A DNA stretch of 64,000 bases from Actinomadura hallensis (lineage in GTDB: Bacteria > Actinomycetota > Actinomycetes > Streptosporangiales > Streptosporangiaceae). Shown here in pieces: positions 56,935 to 64,000 of the stretch. Position 1 is the stretch's first letter, and each line of letters begins with the position of its first letter. The stretch spans positions 868,001 through 932,000 of the forward strand of contig NZ_VFPO01000001.1 of NCBI RefSeq assembly GCF_006716765.1, in the 5' to 3' direction. The notes beneath the pieces were generated by a model that worked only from the letters and a program-made list of their open reading frames with translations, did no database searches and had not been told where the DNA came from. The position numbers were made by a program, and so were the translations under genes.

Positions 56935-56940
56935 CCCGCG

Positions 56941-56985
56941 CCGCATCCATCCGAGCCGTATCCATCCGAGCCGTATCCATCCGAG
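56941..56985 (+). repeat. Three-copy 15-bp tandem repeat after the asparaginase gene
   Basis: CCG[CT]ATCCATCCGAG is repeated three times without gaps (56941-56955, 56956-56970, 56971-56985), six bases after the stop. Copies two and three are identical. It may mark the end of the transcript between two convergent genes. Confidence 0.85.
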
Positions 56986-57013
56986 CAGTGCCGCGTTCGT
57001 GCCGGGCCGGGGC

Positions 57014-57436
57014 TCAGGAGCTCCGGCCCCGGCCCTCCGCCGCCTTCTCCCTCTCCTTGGGCTTGAGCTCCTCGAACTCTTCCTTGAAGACGGTCTGCTC
57101 GTACAGGACGCCGTCCGGCCACGGGTTCCGCGGCTCCCGTCCCGGCTGCGGGTTGTCGCGGCGGAACTCCTCCCACTGCGACGACCGCTCGGGCGGGTAG
57201 CTGTGGGAGAACATCCCGGGCCGGTAGGTGTACAGGCCTCCCTGCTCCATGCCGCGGTGGTTGTCCTGGTCGTTCCTGCGTTCAGGGTGGATCTTCCGGG
57301 ACGACGCCGTCAGCATCATGAAGAAGCGGGCGCCCAGCGCCACCACGGCGACCACCGGGATGATCCACGCGTAGAACAGGGGACCTCTGGGAGAGGTCTC
57401 GGCCAGGATCGGGTCCGCCAGGATAGTGGCGAGCAT
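57014..57436 (-). CDS. Hypothetical single-TM protein with charged C-terminus
   Basis: A 140-residue protein. A transmembrane helix lies at about 22-43 (YAWIIPVVAVVALGARFFMM). The remainder is polar, with a YRPGMFSHSYPPERS stretch and a coiled C-terminus rich in Glu and Lys. I recognise no family. The GGGAGGTGG just before the ATG is a strong ribosome site. It is downstream of and convergent with the asparaginase gene. Confidence 0.7.
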   Translation of the reverse strand: MLATILADPILAETSPRGPLFYAWIIPVVAVVALGARFFMMLTASSRKIHPERRNDQDNHRGMEQGGLYTYRPGMFSHSYPPERSSQWEEFRRDNPQPGREPRNPWPDGVLYEQTVFKEEFEELKPKEREKAAEGRGRSS

Positions 57437-57484
57437 TTCGGTCCACCTCCCAGGGGGTGGTATCGGCCTCGCACGGGGTCATGT

Positions 57485-58726
57485 CTAGGTATGTCCGCTA
57501 TATCCCGTGTTAACCGTTCCCGGGAGTGGTGCCGTGGGGGCGCCGACCGAACGGTTGCGTCCCGCCGCCAGTCCCGGCCCCAGCATGATCAGGCAGACGC
57601 CCAGCACGGAGGCGATCGGAACGCTCCAGCCGCCGGTGGCGTCGTGCAGCGCGCCGACGCCGAGCGGCCCGAGCGCGGCGATGAGGTAGCCGATGCCCTG
57701 CGCCATCCCCGACAACTGCACCGCGACGGGCGCGTCGTGGGCGCGCAGCCCGATGAACGACAGCGCTGAGGCGAACCCGAGGCCCTGGCCGAGTCCCAGC
57801 ACGACCGCCCAGCCCCAAACCGTCACGACGGGCGCCCAGGTGACGCCGACGAGCCCGGCGGCCGTCAGCGCCACCGTGGCGAGCACCAGGGGACGCTGGT
57901 CCCGCGTCCGCCGCGCCAGCACCGGCACGGCGAGCGATCCGGCCGCCTGGATCGCCGCCGACAGCGCCAGGACGAACCCGGCGGACGCCTCGTCCATCCC
58001 GCGGCTCTGCGCGATCGTGGGCAGCCAGCCGAGCACCACGTACGCCAGCAGCGACTGCAGGCCCATGAACAGCGTGACGCACCAGGCCAGCCCGGATCGC
58101 CACACCAGCGCCGCCACCCCCCGCGCCGGCACCGGAGGCGGCGCCGACCGCGCCGCGTGCGCCGCCCGCCGCGCCCGCGGCAGCCACAGCAGCCCCGCGA
58201 TCGCCGCCGGGACCGCCAGCAGGCCGAGCGGCAGCCGCCACGACGCGTCGAAGAACTTCTCGACGGGCACGACCAGCCCCGACGCGAGGGACGCGCCGGT
58301 CGTCAGCGCCACCGTGTACACGGCCGTCACCGTGGTGATCCGCGACGGATGGTCCCGCTTGATGATCGCGGGCATCGCGATGTTGCCGATGCTGATCGCG
58401 ATCCCGGCGATCAGGGACCCGGCGAACAGCGGGAACGGCGCCCCCAGCAGCCGCAGCAGCAGCCCCGCCACCAGCAGCGCCATCGCGCTGACCAGCATCG
58501 TCTCGGCGCGCGGCGGCCGCCGCAGGAACGGTGCGACGAGCCCGTAGGAGCCGAAGAACAGCAGCGGCAGCGTCGTCAGCGCCCCCGCCGCCGTGCCGGA
58601 CAGCCCGAACTCGTCGCTGATCTCCGTCAGCACCGGCCCGACCGCCACGATCGCCGGCCGCAGGCTGAGCGCCACCAGGACGATCATCAACAGCGACCCG
58701 AGCACCCCGGCCCGCCGCCCCGTCAC
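57485..58726 (-). CDS. CynX/NimT-type MFS transporter
   Basis: A 413-residue protein with twelve predicted membrane segments. The N-terminal SLRPAIVAVGPVLTEISDEF and FFGSYGLVAPFLRRPPRAE fit the CynX/NimT branch, which moves anions such as cyanate or imidazole-like compounds; the true substrate is unknown. Its start overlaps the stop of the FadR-type gene (ATGA), so it should be regulated with it. Confidence 0.9.
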   Translation of the reverse strand: MTGRRAGVLGSLLMIVLVALSLRPAIVAVGPVLTEISDEFGLSGTAAGALTTLPLLFFGSYGLVAPFLRRPPRAETMLVSAMALLVAGLLLRLLGAPFPLFAGSLIAGIAISIGNIAMPAIIKRDHPSRITTVTAVYTVALTTGASLASGLVVPVEKFFDASWRLPLGLLAVPAAIAGLLWLPRARRAAHAARSAPPPVPARGVAALVWRSGLAWCVTLFMGLQSLLAYVVLGWLPTIAQSRGMDEASAGFVLALSAAIQAAGSLAVPVLARRTRDQRPLVLATVALTAAGLVGVTWAPVVTVWGWAVVLGLGQGLGFASALSFIGLRAHDAPVAVQLSGMAQGIGYLIAALGPLGVGALHDATGGWSVPIASVLGVCLIMLGPGLAAGRNRSVGAPTAPLPGTVNTGYSGHT

Positions 58727-59550
58727 GACACCACCTCGCCACGCGCGTCCCCGCCCGCGGACACCCCGCCCGCAGGCACACCCCCTGTGGACGCGCCGCC
58801 CGCAGACGCTCCGCCGGCAGGCGCGCGGCTCTCAGGCGGAGCGTCTGCGGACAGGTCCTCCAGGGCGACGAGGGCGGGTTCTACGACCGCCGCGGCCGCC
58901 GCCGCGGCCGCATCCGGGTCGCGGGCCGCTATCGCGTCCAGGACGGCGCGGTGGGCGGCGGGCCCGGCCTCCGGGATCTCCCCGCCGAGCCTGATGTCGC
59001 GCAGGGTGTCGCGCAGCCGGTCGATGAAGAAGCGCATCGCCTCGATCAGGACCGGGTTGCGGGACGCCTCGGCGATCCCGAGGTGGAACGCCGCGTCCGC
59101 GGTTCCGAACGCCTCGGGTCCGGTCGCCTCGTCGCGGGCTCCGAGCAGGCGTTCGAGGCGGTCGAGGTCGGCGTCCGTGCGGCGCAGCGCGGCGAGGCGC
59201 GCGGCCTGCACGTCGTAGGCCACCTGCACCTCGAAGAAGTCCCGTATGGACGCGTGGGCCACGCGGCGCAGGAGCGGGCGGGGGTCGGCGGTGCTGCGCA
59301 CGTACGTCCCGTCCCCGCGCCGCACCTCCAGGACGCCGACGTGCACCAGCGCGCGGATCGCCTCGCGGACGGCGGGACGGCTCACGCCGAGCCGCGCGGC
59401 CAGGTCCGTCTCCGCCGGTATGCGCTCGCCGACCGGCCACGAACCCCCGCTGACCTGCGCCTGAAGCTGGTCGAGCACGGCGTCGACGGTCGAACGCGCG
59501 CTCACGGGACTCAAACCCACCCCAACCCCCTCATGTAAGACGTCAGACAT
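58723..59550 (-). CDS. FadR-type GntR family transcriptional regulator
   Basis: A 275-residue protein. The winged helix has GERIPAETDLAARLGVSRPA and VREAIRALVHVGVLEVRRGDG. The FCD domain follows with metal-ligand positions (FHLGIAEASRNP, AHRAVLDAIAARD). The last 35 residues are repeats of AGGxSAGG type, probably disordered. The start is uncertain: the ATG at 59550 lies within the operator, while GTG at 59526 has GAGGGG at a good distance and may be the true start. It precedes and overlaps the MFS gene, so it likely regulates that transporter. Confidence 0.87.
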   Translation of the reverse strand: MSDVLHEGVGVGLSPVSARSTVDAVLDQLQAQVSGGSWPVGERIPAETDLAARLGVSRPAVREAIRALVHVGVLEVRRGDGTYVRSTADPRPLLRRVAHASIRDFFEVQVAYDVQAARLAALRRTDADLDRLERLLGARDEATGPEAFGTADAAFHLGIAEASRNPVLIEAMRFFIDRLRDTLRDIRLGGEIPEAGPAAHRAVLDAIAARDPDAAAAAAAAVVEPALVALEDLSADAPPESRAPAGGASAGGASTGGVPAGGVSAGGDARGEVVS

Positions 59551-59555
59551 CTTAC
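59535..59555. promoter_or_regulatory. Operator-like inverted repeat at the FadR-type gene
   Basis: GTAAGA (59535-59540) and TCTTAC (59550-59555) are exact inverted halves with a 9-bp spacer. The inner sequence is also partly symmetric (GACGTC). FadR-family regulators bind such palindromes. It covers the annotated ATG, which suggests autoregulation and a start further downstream. Confidence 0.65.
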
Positions 59556-59699
59556 GACGCCGCTTTCGTGCGGCAGATCGGGAGCCCCTGCGCTCAGGAG
59601 CGGGCGGACGGCCGCCGGATGGTTAGCCGCCTGCCCTCGGGTAAGGCTGCCCTCATCAGGTGAACAGCCCTCCGGTACGCGGGGCGAGGAGGTGGCACC

Positions 59700-60071
59700 G
59701 TGCTCGCGAGCACCAGCCGTCTCGGTGACGCCTATCTCTACGTCATCGCGCCGGTCGCGATCTTCAGTGCGCTCGTCATCTGGATCGCGATGACGCTGAT
59801 GACCTCGCGCCACCGCTGGAGCAGGCGAACCCCGAGCGGACCCCGCGGGATGCCCAACCGCGGGCCGGTGCAGGGCGGCATCATCCGGGGGAGTCCCTCC
59901 CAGCGCAACCGCCGCGATCCCGCCCCGTCGGCGACGCGCCGAGAGGCCGTCCACTACGTCGAGGCCGCGCGCGAAGACGAGGCGCAACGGTCACGGCAGG
60001 CCCCCGCACAGGGGGACGAGCCCCGCGCCTCCCGTACCAGGGGCGGGAGGAGACGCCGAAGCCGACGTTGA
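59700..60071 (+). CDS. Small single-TM protein with Arg-rich tail
   Basis: A 123-residue protein. A transmembrane helix lies at about 14-34 (VIAPVAIFSALVIWIAMTL). The remaining 85 residues are basic, Pro/Ser/Arg-rich and end in RRRRSRR, so the tail is probably cytosolic and may bind nucleic acid or lipid. A GAGGAGG ribosome site precedes the GTG start. It converges with the DUF2207 gene. The family is unknown to me. Confidence 0.6.
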   Translation: MLASTSRLGDAYLYVIAPVAIFSALVIWIAMTLMTSRHRWSRRTPSGPRGMPNRGPVQGGIIRGSPSQRNRRDPAPSATRREAVHYVEAAREDEAQRSRQAPAQGDEPRASRTRGGRRRRSRR

Positions 60072-60109
60072 CGCCGAGGCCGAGGCCGTTCCGGGCCGGG
60101 GCCGGGAGG

Positions 60110-61951
60110 TCACAGTCCGCGGGACTGGGAGATGGAGCCCGAGGTGGCGAGGGTGAAGGCGCGCATCGACTCGGCGAACTGCGACAGGTCCCACTCGGCG
60201 GGGCCCTCGTACCAGTAGAGGTTGTCCGCGCCCTCGGCGCGTTCGCCCGCGTCCTTGACCGTCTCCGCCCACTTGGGGACGGTGTCGAACACCACCGCGT
60301 ACGGCAGGAACCGTGAGAACAGCGCGATCCGCTGCCGGGACGCCATCTCCTCGCCCTCGGGGATGACGCCGCGTTCCAGGAACGCCCGGAAACCGATGGT
60401 GTGCGCGAGGACGGTCGAGCCGCGCGCCGTCTTCGCGGGCATGTACTGCCCGCCGTACGCCAGCGCCGCGCCCGCGATGATCACGGCGAGGCCGGCGAGG
60501 GCCCATTCGGTGGTGAGCGCCAGCGCGACGGTCCCCGCGATGCCGACGAGGGTGAGGATGATCCCCGCTACCGTCCAGCGGGACCGCACCGTGTCGGGAC
60601 GGCGCGCGAACCACCCCTGCTTCACCACGTCGTCGTACATCGCGGACCTGACCTGCGCGAGCTTCGTCGCGAACGTCCCGCCGAGCTCCGACAGCTTGAC
60701 GGCGTCGCGGGGCGACCCGTCGGGGGCGGTGAGCAGCGCGTCCAGCAGGGTCCGCTCGTAGGGGAGCAGGTCGACGACGGGACGGTCCAGCCTGCGCAGC
60801 GTCCAGTCGAGACGGCCGGTGACGGCCTTGTCCTCCTCCTCGATCAGCAGGTAGCCGCGGACGGCCAGGTCGACGATCGTCGCGGTCACGTCGATCACGT
60901 CGGCCTGCTCGTCGATCAGCGTGCCGATCTGGCCGGGACGCACCCCGTCCGGCGGCTCGAACTCCGTCCCCGACACCGGCGGGTGGTCGCCCTCCGCCGC
61001 CTTCTTGCCGACGACGCGGGCGTCGCGGCCGCGCAGCAGATAGAGGGCGATGACGCCGCCGACGAGCAGGATCAGCAGCCCCACCAGCACGGAACCGGTG
61101 ACGGCGTTGACGGAGAACGCGGTCGCGATCGTGTGCCGCCGCTCGTAGATGGCCTCCCCGCCGGTCGTGCCGGGCGGGAAGCCCGCGACGACCGTGAGGT
61201 ACTCGCCCGGCAGCATGCCCTGCTGGGCGTAGACGCCCTGCGTGTGGGCGTGGTTCATGTAGTACTGCGTGCAGCCGATGGTGCTGGTGAGCGGCCCGGT
61301 GAAGCAGTTGACGCTCTGGATCGCCGCGCCGGCGTCCACGGTGGCGCGCGCCTCGTCCACCGGGACCTTCCAGCCGCCGATCACCGGCCAGCGCAGCTCC
61401 TCCTGCCGCCCCGCCTGCGTGATCGCGCCGCGCACCTCGTACTCCAGGACGACGGTGTGGTCGCCGGTCAGCTCCCGGTCGCCGGTGACCTCGACCGTCG
61501 TGCGGGTGTCCTTGCTCGTCGAGGTGACCTTCGTGGGGCCGCCGTCGGGGCTGCTCGCCCGCAGGTTCGAGATCCGGTGGACGCGGTCCTCGGTCATGCT
61601 CTCGTGGTCGCGGGTCGGGAACGTCCGCTCGAAGCCCCGCTCGCCGGCGAACCGGTAGACGATGGTCTCCTTGACCCGGACCACACCGTCCTGACCCGCG
61701 GTGAGAACGGCGTCGTCCTTCAGGACCCGCCCCTGCGCCACCTGCGCCGACGCGGCCTGCCCCGCCGTGAACCCCGCCGTCTGCCCTGCCGTGAGCCCCG
61801 CCGTGGGACCCGCCGCCGGGAGGGCCTGCGGAGGACCGGACGCGGCCGCGGGCGGGCAGACCGCCACCGGCAGCAGGGCCGCGGCCGACAGGGTCAGGAC
61901 GACCTTCCGTACCCGCTTCCGTATCCGGCAGAACGGCGCAAGAGCAGACAT
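60110..61951 (-). CDS. DUF2207 family membrane protein
   Basis: A 613-residue protein. A signal-like hydrophobic N-terminus (VVLTLSAAALLPVAV) is followed by TAGxTAGQ repeats, then the extracytoplasmic DUF2207 domain (KETIVYRFAGERGFERTFPT, VLEYEVRGAI). One transmembrane segment lies near 290-310, with a pair at about 475-515 (SRWTVAGIILTLVGIAG). The C-terminal part is cytosolic. DUF2207 proteins are common and unexplained. Start: ATG at 61951 with TACCAT (plus-strand 61960-61965) 8 bases before it. It is divergent from the metallopeptidase gene 42 bp away. Confidence 0.82.
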   Translation of the reverse strand: MSALAPFCRIRKRVRKVVLTLSAAALLPVAVCPPAAASGPPQALPAAGPTAGLTAGQTAGFTAGQAASAQVAQGRVLKDDAVLTAGQDGVVRVKETIVYRFAGERGFERTFPTRDHESMTEDRVHRISNLRASSPDGGPTKVTSTSKDTRTTVEVTGDRELTGDHTVVLEYEVRGAITQAGRQEELRWPVIGGWKVPVDEARATVDAGAAIQSVNCFTGPLTSTIGCTQYYMNHAHTQGVYAQQGMLPGEYLTVVAGFPPGTTGGEAIYERRHTIATAFSVNAVTGSVLVGLLILLVGGVIALYLLRGRDARVVGKKAAEGDHPPVSGTEFEPPDGVRPGQIGTLIDEQADVIDVTATIVDLAVRGYLLIEEEDKAVTGRLDWTLRRLDRPVVDLLPYERTLLDALLTAPDGSPRDAVKLSELGGTFATKLAQVRSAMYDDVVKQGWFARRPDTVRSRWTVAGIILTLVGIAGTVALALTTEWALAGLAVIIAGAALAYGGQYMPAKTARGSTVLAHTIGFRAFLERGVIPEGEEMASRQRIALFSRFLPYAVVFDTVPKWAETVKDAGERAEGADNLYWYEGPAEWDLSQFAESMRAFTLATSGSISQSRGL

Positions 61952-61993
61952 GGCCGCAAATGGTATCGGCAATGCGTGCCATGATTCTCTGCT

Positions 61994-63058
61994 ATGGCTG
62001 GTCAGTACCCTCCGCCACCCCCTCCTCCGGGGCGGCCCCCGGCGTCGCCGTACGGCCGTCCCCCCTACGGCCCGCCGGGTCATGGGCCGCCCGTCTACGG
62101 GCCCCCTCCCGGCAGGCCGCCGGGCTGGTTCCCCGGCCGTCCGGCCGGGCCGCCGTCGCCGTACCGGTACGTCCCCGTGCGTCCGCCGCGGCGCCGCAGC
62201 GCGGGAGGGACGATCGCCGGCATCTTCGGCGCCCTCACGTCCCTGGCCGTCGTCGCCATCCTCGGGGCGACGTTCCTCGTGGAGCAGAGCGGGGCCAGCA
62301 CCGCCCGTCCGCCCGTCACGTCCGGCGGGGGCGGGGGCGCCGCCCGGGAACAGGCCCTCAACAGCAGGCTCTACAGGACCGGCCCGCTGACGCCGGTGAA
62401 CTGCCGCGTCCCCGGCATCCAGCCGAGCACCCACTCCATGCGCCGGTTCATGAACGTGCTCAGCGACTGCCTGGACAGGTCGTGGTCCCGGCAGTTCGGC
62501 AAGGCGGGCATCAGGTTCCGCGAACCCGGCCGCGTGTTCTGGGACCGGCCCGGACGCAGCCCCTGCGGCTCCTACCCCGCGCCGGGCGCGTCCGCGTTCT
62601 ACTGCCCCGCCAACGACACGATGTACGTGGGGGTGCGGCACGTCGTGGAGACGTCCGGCGGGGAGCCGCTGTCCAACTGGGCGGTGTACGCGCGGGTCAT
62701 CGCGCACGAGTACGGCCACCACGTGCAGAACCGCGCCGGGATCCTGCTCTACGGGAACCGGCTGATGGACACCCCCGACATCGACCGCCGCAACGAGGCG
62801 AGCCGCCGCATCGAACTGCAGGCGCAGTGCTTCGCCGGGGCGTTCCTGGGCGCGGAGCGGGTCACGCTTCCGATGACGCAGCAGCAGTTCGACGCCATGA
62901 TCCGCGACGTGCGGGGACGCGGCGACGAGCGGCTGCCGCCCGAGAAGCGGGACCACGGCTCCGGACGCAACTACGCGGGCTGGGTCGTCGCGGGCTACGA
63001 GGGCCGCCGCCTGGCCGTCTGCAACACCTGGACGGTCTCGTCGTCCAGAGTCAACTGA
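61994..63058 (+). CDS. YpfJ-like neutral zinc metallopeptidase
   Basis: A 354-residue protein. A Pro/Gly/Tyr-rich N-terminus and a membrane helix (about 73-95) precede the catalytic domain. The zinc site is VIAHEYGHHVQN, and the downstream Glu of RIELQAQCFAGAFLG is the probable third ligand. Several cysteines in the outer domain (for example SPCGSYPAPG, FYCPAND) may form disulfides. It probably acts outside the membrane on unknown substrates. Divergent from DUF2207. Confidence 0.85.
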   Translation: MAGQYPPPPPPPGRPPASPYGRPPYGPPGHGPPVYGPPPGRPPGWFPGRPAGPPSPYRYVPVRPPRRRSAGGTIAGIFGALTSLAVVAILGATFLVEQSGASTARPPVTSGGGGGAAREQALNSRLYRTGPLTPVNCRVPGIQPSTHSMRRFMNVLSDCLDRSWSRQFGKAGIRFREPGRVFWDRPGRSPCGSYPAPGASAFYCPANDTMYVGVRHVVETSGGEPLSNWAVYARVIAHEYGHHVQNRAGILLYGNRLMDTPDIDRRNEASRRIELQAQCFAGAFLGAERVTLPMTQQQFDAMIRDVRGRGDERLPPEKRDHGSGRNYAGWVVAGYEGRRLAVCNTWTVSSSRVN

Positions 63059-63182
63059 CCGGGGGCCGTCGCCGCGCTTTTCCCATAATCATCACCGACC
63101 TCATTTCCTTTCTTCTCTGACTTTGTCCTGACTGCCCGTGCGGCGTCATGTGAGCGGACTCACCGCCGAGTGCTAGCTACAC

Positions 63183-63200
63183 TGCTTGCAATAGCAAGCA
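63183..63200. promoter_or_regulatory. Palindromic operator of the XRE gene
   Basis: TGCTTGC (63183-63189) and GCAAGCA (63194-63200) are perfect inverted halves around AATA. A TACACT -10-like hexamer (63178-63183) immediately precedes it, so binding would cover the start of transcription. It lies 21 bp before the XRE ATG. Confidence 0.65.
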
Positions 63201-63220
63201 CCATGACGCAGGGTGGAGAC

Positions 63221-63838
63221 ATGGCAAGTTCGAAGGTCGGCTCCATCGGGGAGTACATCCGCGAGCAGCGGACGCGCGCGAAGATCTCGCTGCGTCAGCT
63301 CGCGGACGTGTCCGGGATTTCCAACCCGTACCTGAGCCAGATCGAGCGCGGGCTGCGCAAGCCGAGCGCCGAGATCCTCCAGCAGATCGCCAGGGGCCTG
63401 CGGATCTCGGCCGAGGCGCTGTACGTGCAGGCCGGGATCCTCGAAGACCGCGAGGCCGACACGGACGTGCAGGCCGCCGTCCGGGACGACCTGCTCCTCA
63501 CCGAACGGCAGAAGCAGGTCCTGCTCGACATCTACGCCTCGTTCCTCAGGGAGAACGAGCTGGCCGGCGTGTTCCCGGCCGAGCGCACCGGCGGCGGACG
63601 CGACGAGCCCCGAGACGGTCGGCCCGAAGACGGTCGGCCCGAAGGAAAGGCGACCGGGCGCAAGGCGACCGGTGACAAGACGGCCGGAGACAAGACGGCC
63701 GGGCCCGCCTCGAACGGATCGGACGGCCCCGAACGAGCCATGCCGAACAAGTCGGCGAAAAGGTCGGCGCATCAATCGGCGAAGCAAGCAGCACAGCGAA
63801 CGCAGTCAGAACAGGACGGAAAGGAAGAGGTCGGATGA
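63221..63838 (+). CDS. XRE family transcriptional regulator
   Basis: A 205-residue protein. The helix-turn-helix is IREQRTRAKISLRQLADVSG, then ISNPYLSQIERGLRKPSAEI. After about residue 118 the protein is a disordered, charged tail with ATGDKTAGDKTAG-like repeats. The start ATG follows GGTGGAG. It ends with an ATGA overlap into the HbhA-like gene, which it may control. The palindrome upstream suggests it also controls itself. Confidence 0.88.
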   Translation: MASSKVGSIGEYIREQRTRAKISLRQLADVSGISNPYLSQIERGLRKPSAEILQQIARGLRISAEALYVQAGILEDREADTDVQAAVRDDLLLTERQKQVLLDIYASFLRENELAGVFPAERTGGGRDEPRDGRPEDGRPEGKATGRKATGDKTAGDKTAGPASNGSDGPERAMPNKSAKRSAHQSAKQAAQRTQSEQDGKEEVG

Positions 63839-64000
63839 CGCTGGCCAACAATCTTCGCGAGAACAAGGCCGTCTACGCCGTGGCCGGCGCCGGTGACCTC
63901 GCGGTCGAGAAGCTCCGCGAGGTCCCCGAGCAGGTGAGCAAGTACCAGTACCGCGCCCGCGAGACGGCGACGAAGTACCAGGGCGAGGTTCGCGAGACGG
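63835..64000 (+). CDS. Heparin-binding hemagglutinin-like protein (partial)
   Basis: Only the first 55 residues are present. MTLANNLRENKAVYAVAGAG leads into a helical region rich in Arg/Glu (EVPEQVSKYQYRARETATKY), the shape of HbhA adhesins. HbhA binds heparan sulfate through a Lys-rich C-terminus, which lies beyond the window. The ATG overlaps the XRE stop, following AGGAAGAGG, so the two are coupled. In this kind of organism it may instead be a lipid-droplet or envelope protein. Confidence 0.75.
   Translation, partial: MTLANNLRENKAVYAVAGAGDLAVEKLREVPEQVSKYQYRARETATKYQGEVRET

Noticed and set aside
60110-62956. 948-codon minus frame extending the DUF2207 gene
   Set aside because: The extension is antisense to the YpfJ-like gene and lacks family motifs; the start was set at 61951.

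Overview
The window is high-GC DNA (strong G/C third positions, many GTG starts, few T-tract terminators) and looks like the chromosome of a filamentous actinobacterium of the Actinomadura/Streptosporangiales type. This is inferred from the mix of type VII secretion-linked genes, a galactofuranan locus, MurT/GatD lipid II amidation and an HbhA-like protein. No rRNA, tRNA, insertion sequence, integrase or CRISPR array was seen.

1-15 kb is a type VII secretion-associated block. A leftward operon (YbaB-like protein, WXG100 protein, very large polymorphic toxin) is driven from a visible promoter at 6581-6609. The toxin runs off the left edge and carries a zincin-like motif and a DGGH nuclease domain. 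Rightward genes include a small Cys protein, an EspI/MinD-like ATPase and a small conserved protein preceded by a 26-codon leader ORF. A membrane-anchored protein, a DUF1266 protein and a DUF6177-like protein lie on the minus strand. A LytR-CpsA-Psr ligase ends the block.

15-29 kb is a cell-surface polysaccharide locus: family 2 glycosyltransferase, membrane beta-propeller protein, GlfT1-like transferase, sulfotransferase, UDP-galactopyranose mutase (glf), GlfT2, ABC exporter permease and ATPase, and a lipoprotein sulfatase. Together they suggest synthesis, export and sulfation of a galactofuranose polymer.

29-40 kb is the least explained part. A membrane protein with a degenerate ATPase-like region, a 1020-aa HerA/VirB4-type ATPase, a second membrane protein and a 117-aa protein lie in one direction. 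The last two share a Gly-rich motif. Two paralogous zinc-ribbon/single-TM proteins converge on them. This is my best candidate for an undescribed system.

40-50 kb holds murT-gatD (with a perfect CRP-type palindrome upstream), a Tat-exported phosphoesterase, an NmrA-type protein, a TetR regulator, an acyltransferase, a divergent WYL regulator/DinB pair and a TerC-family protein.

50-64 kb is mainly housekeeping: DsrE-like protein, tiny TM protein, nitrobindin, Fur, YgfZ, D-aminoacyl-tRNA deacylase, BKACE enzyme, asparaginase, a CynX-type MFS transporter with its FadR-type regulator and operator, a DUF2207 protein, a YpfJ-like metalloprotease, and an XRE regulator overlapping an HbhA-like gene at the right edge.
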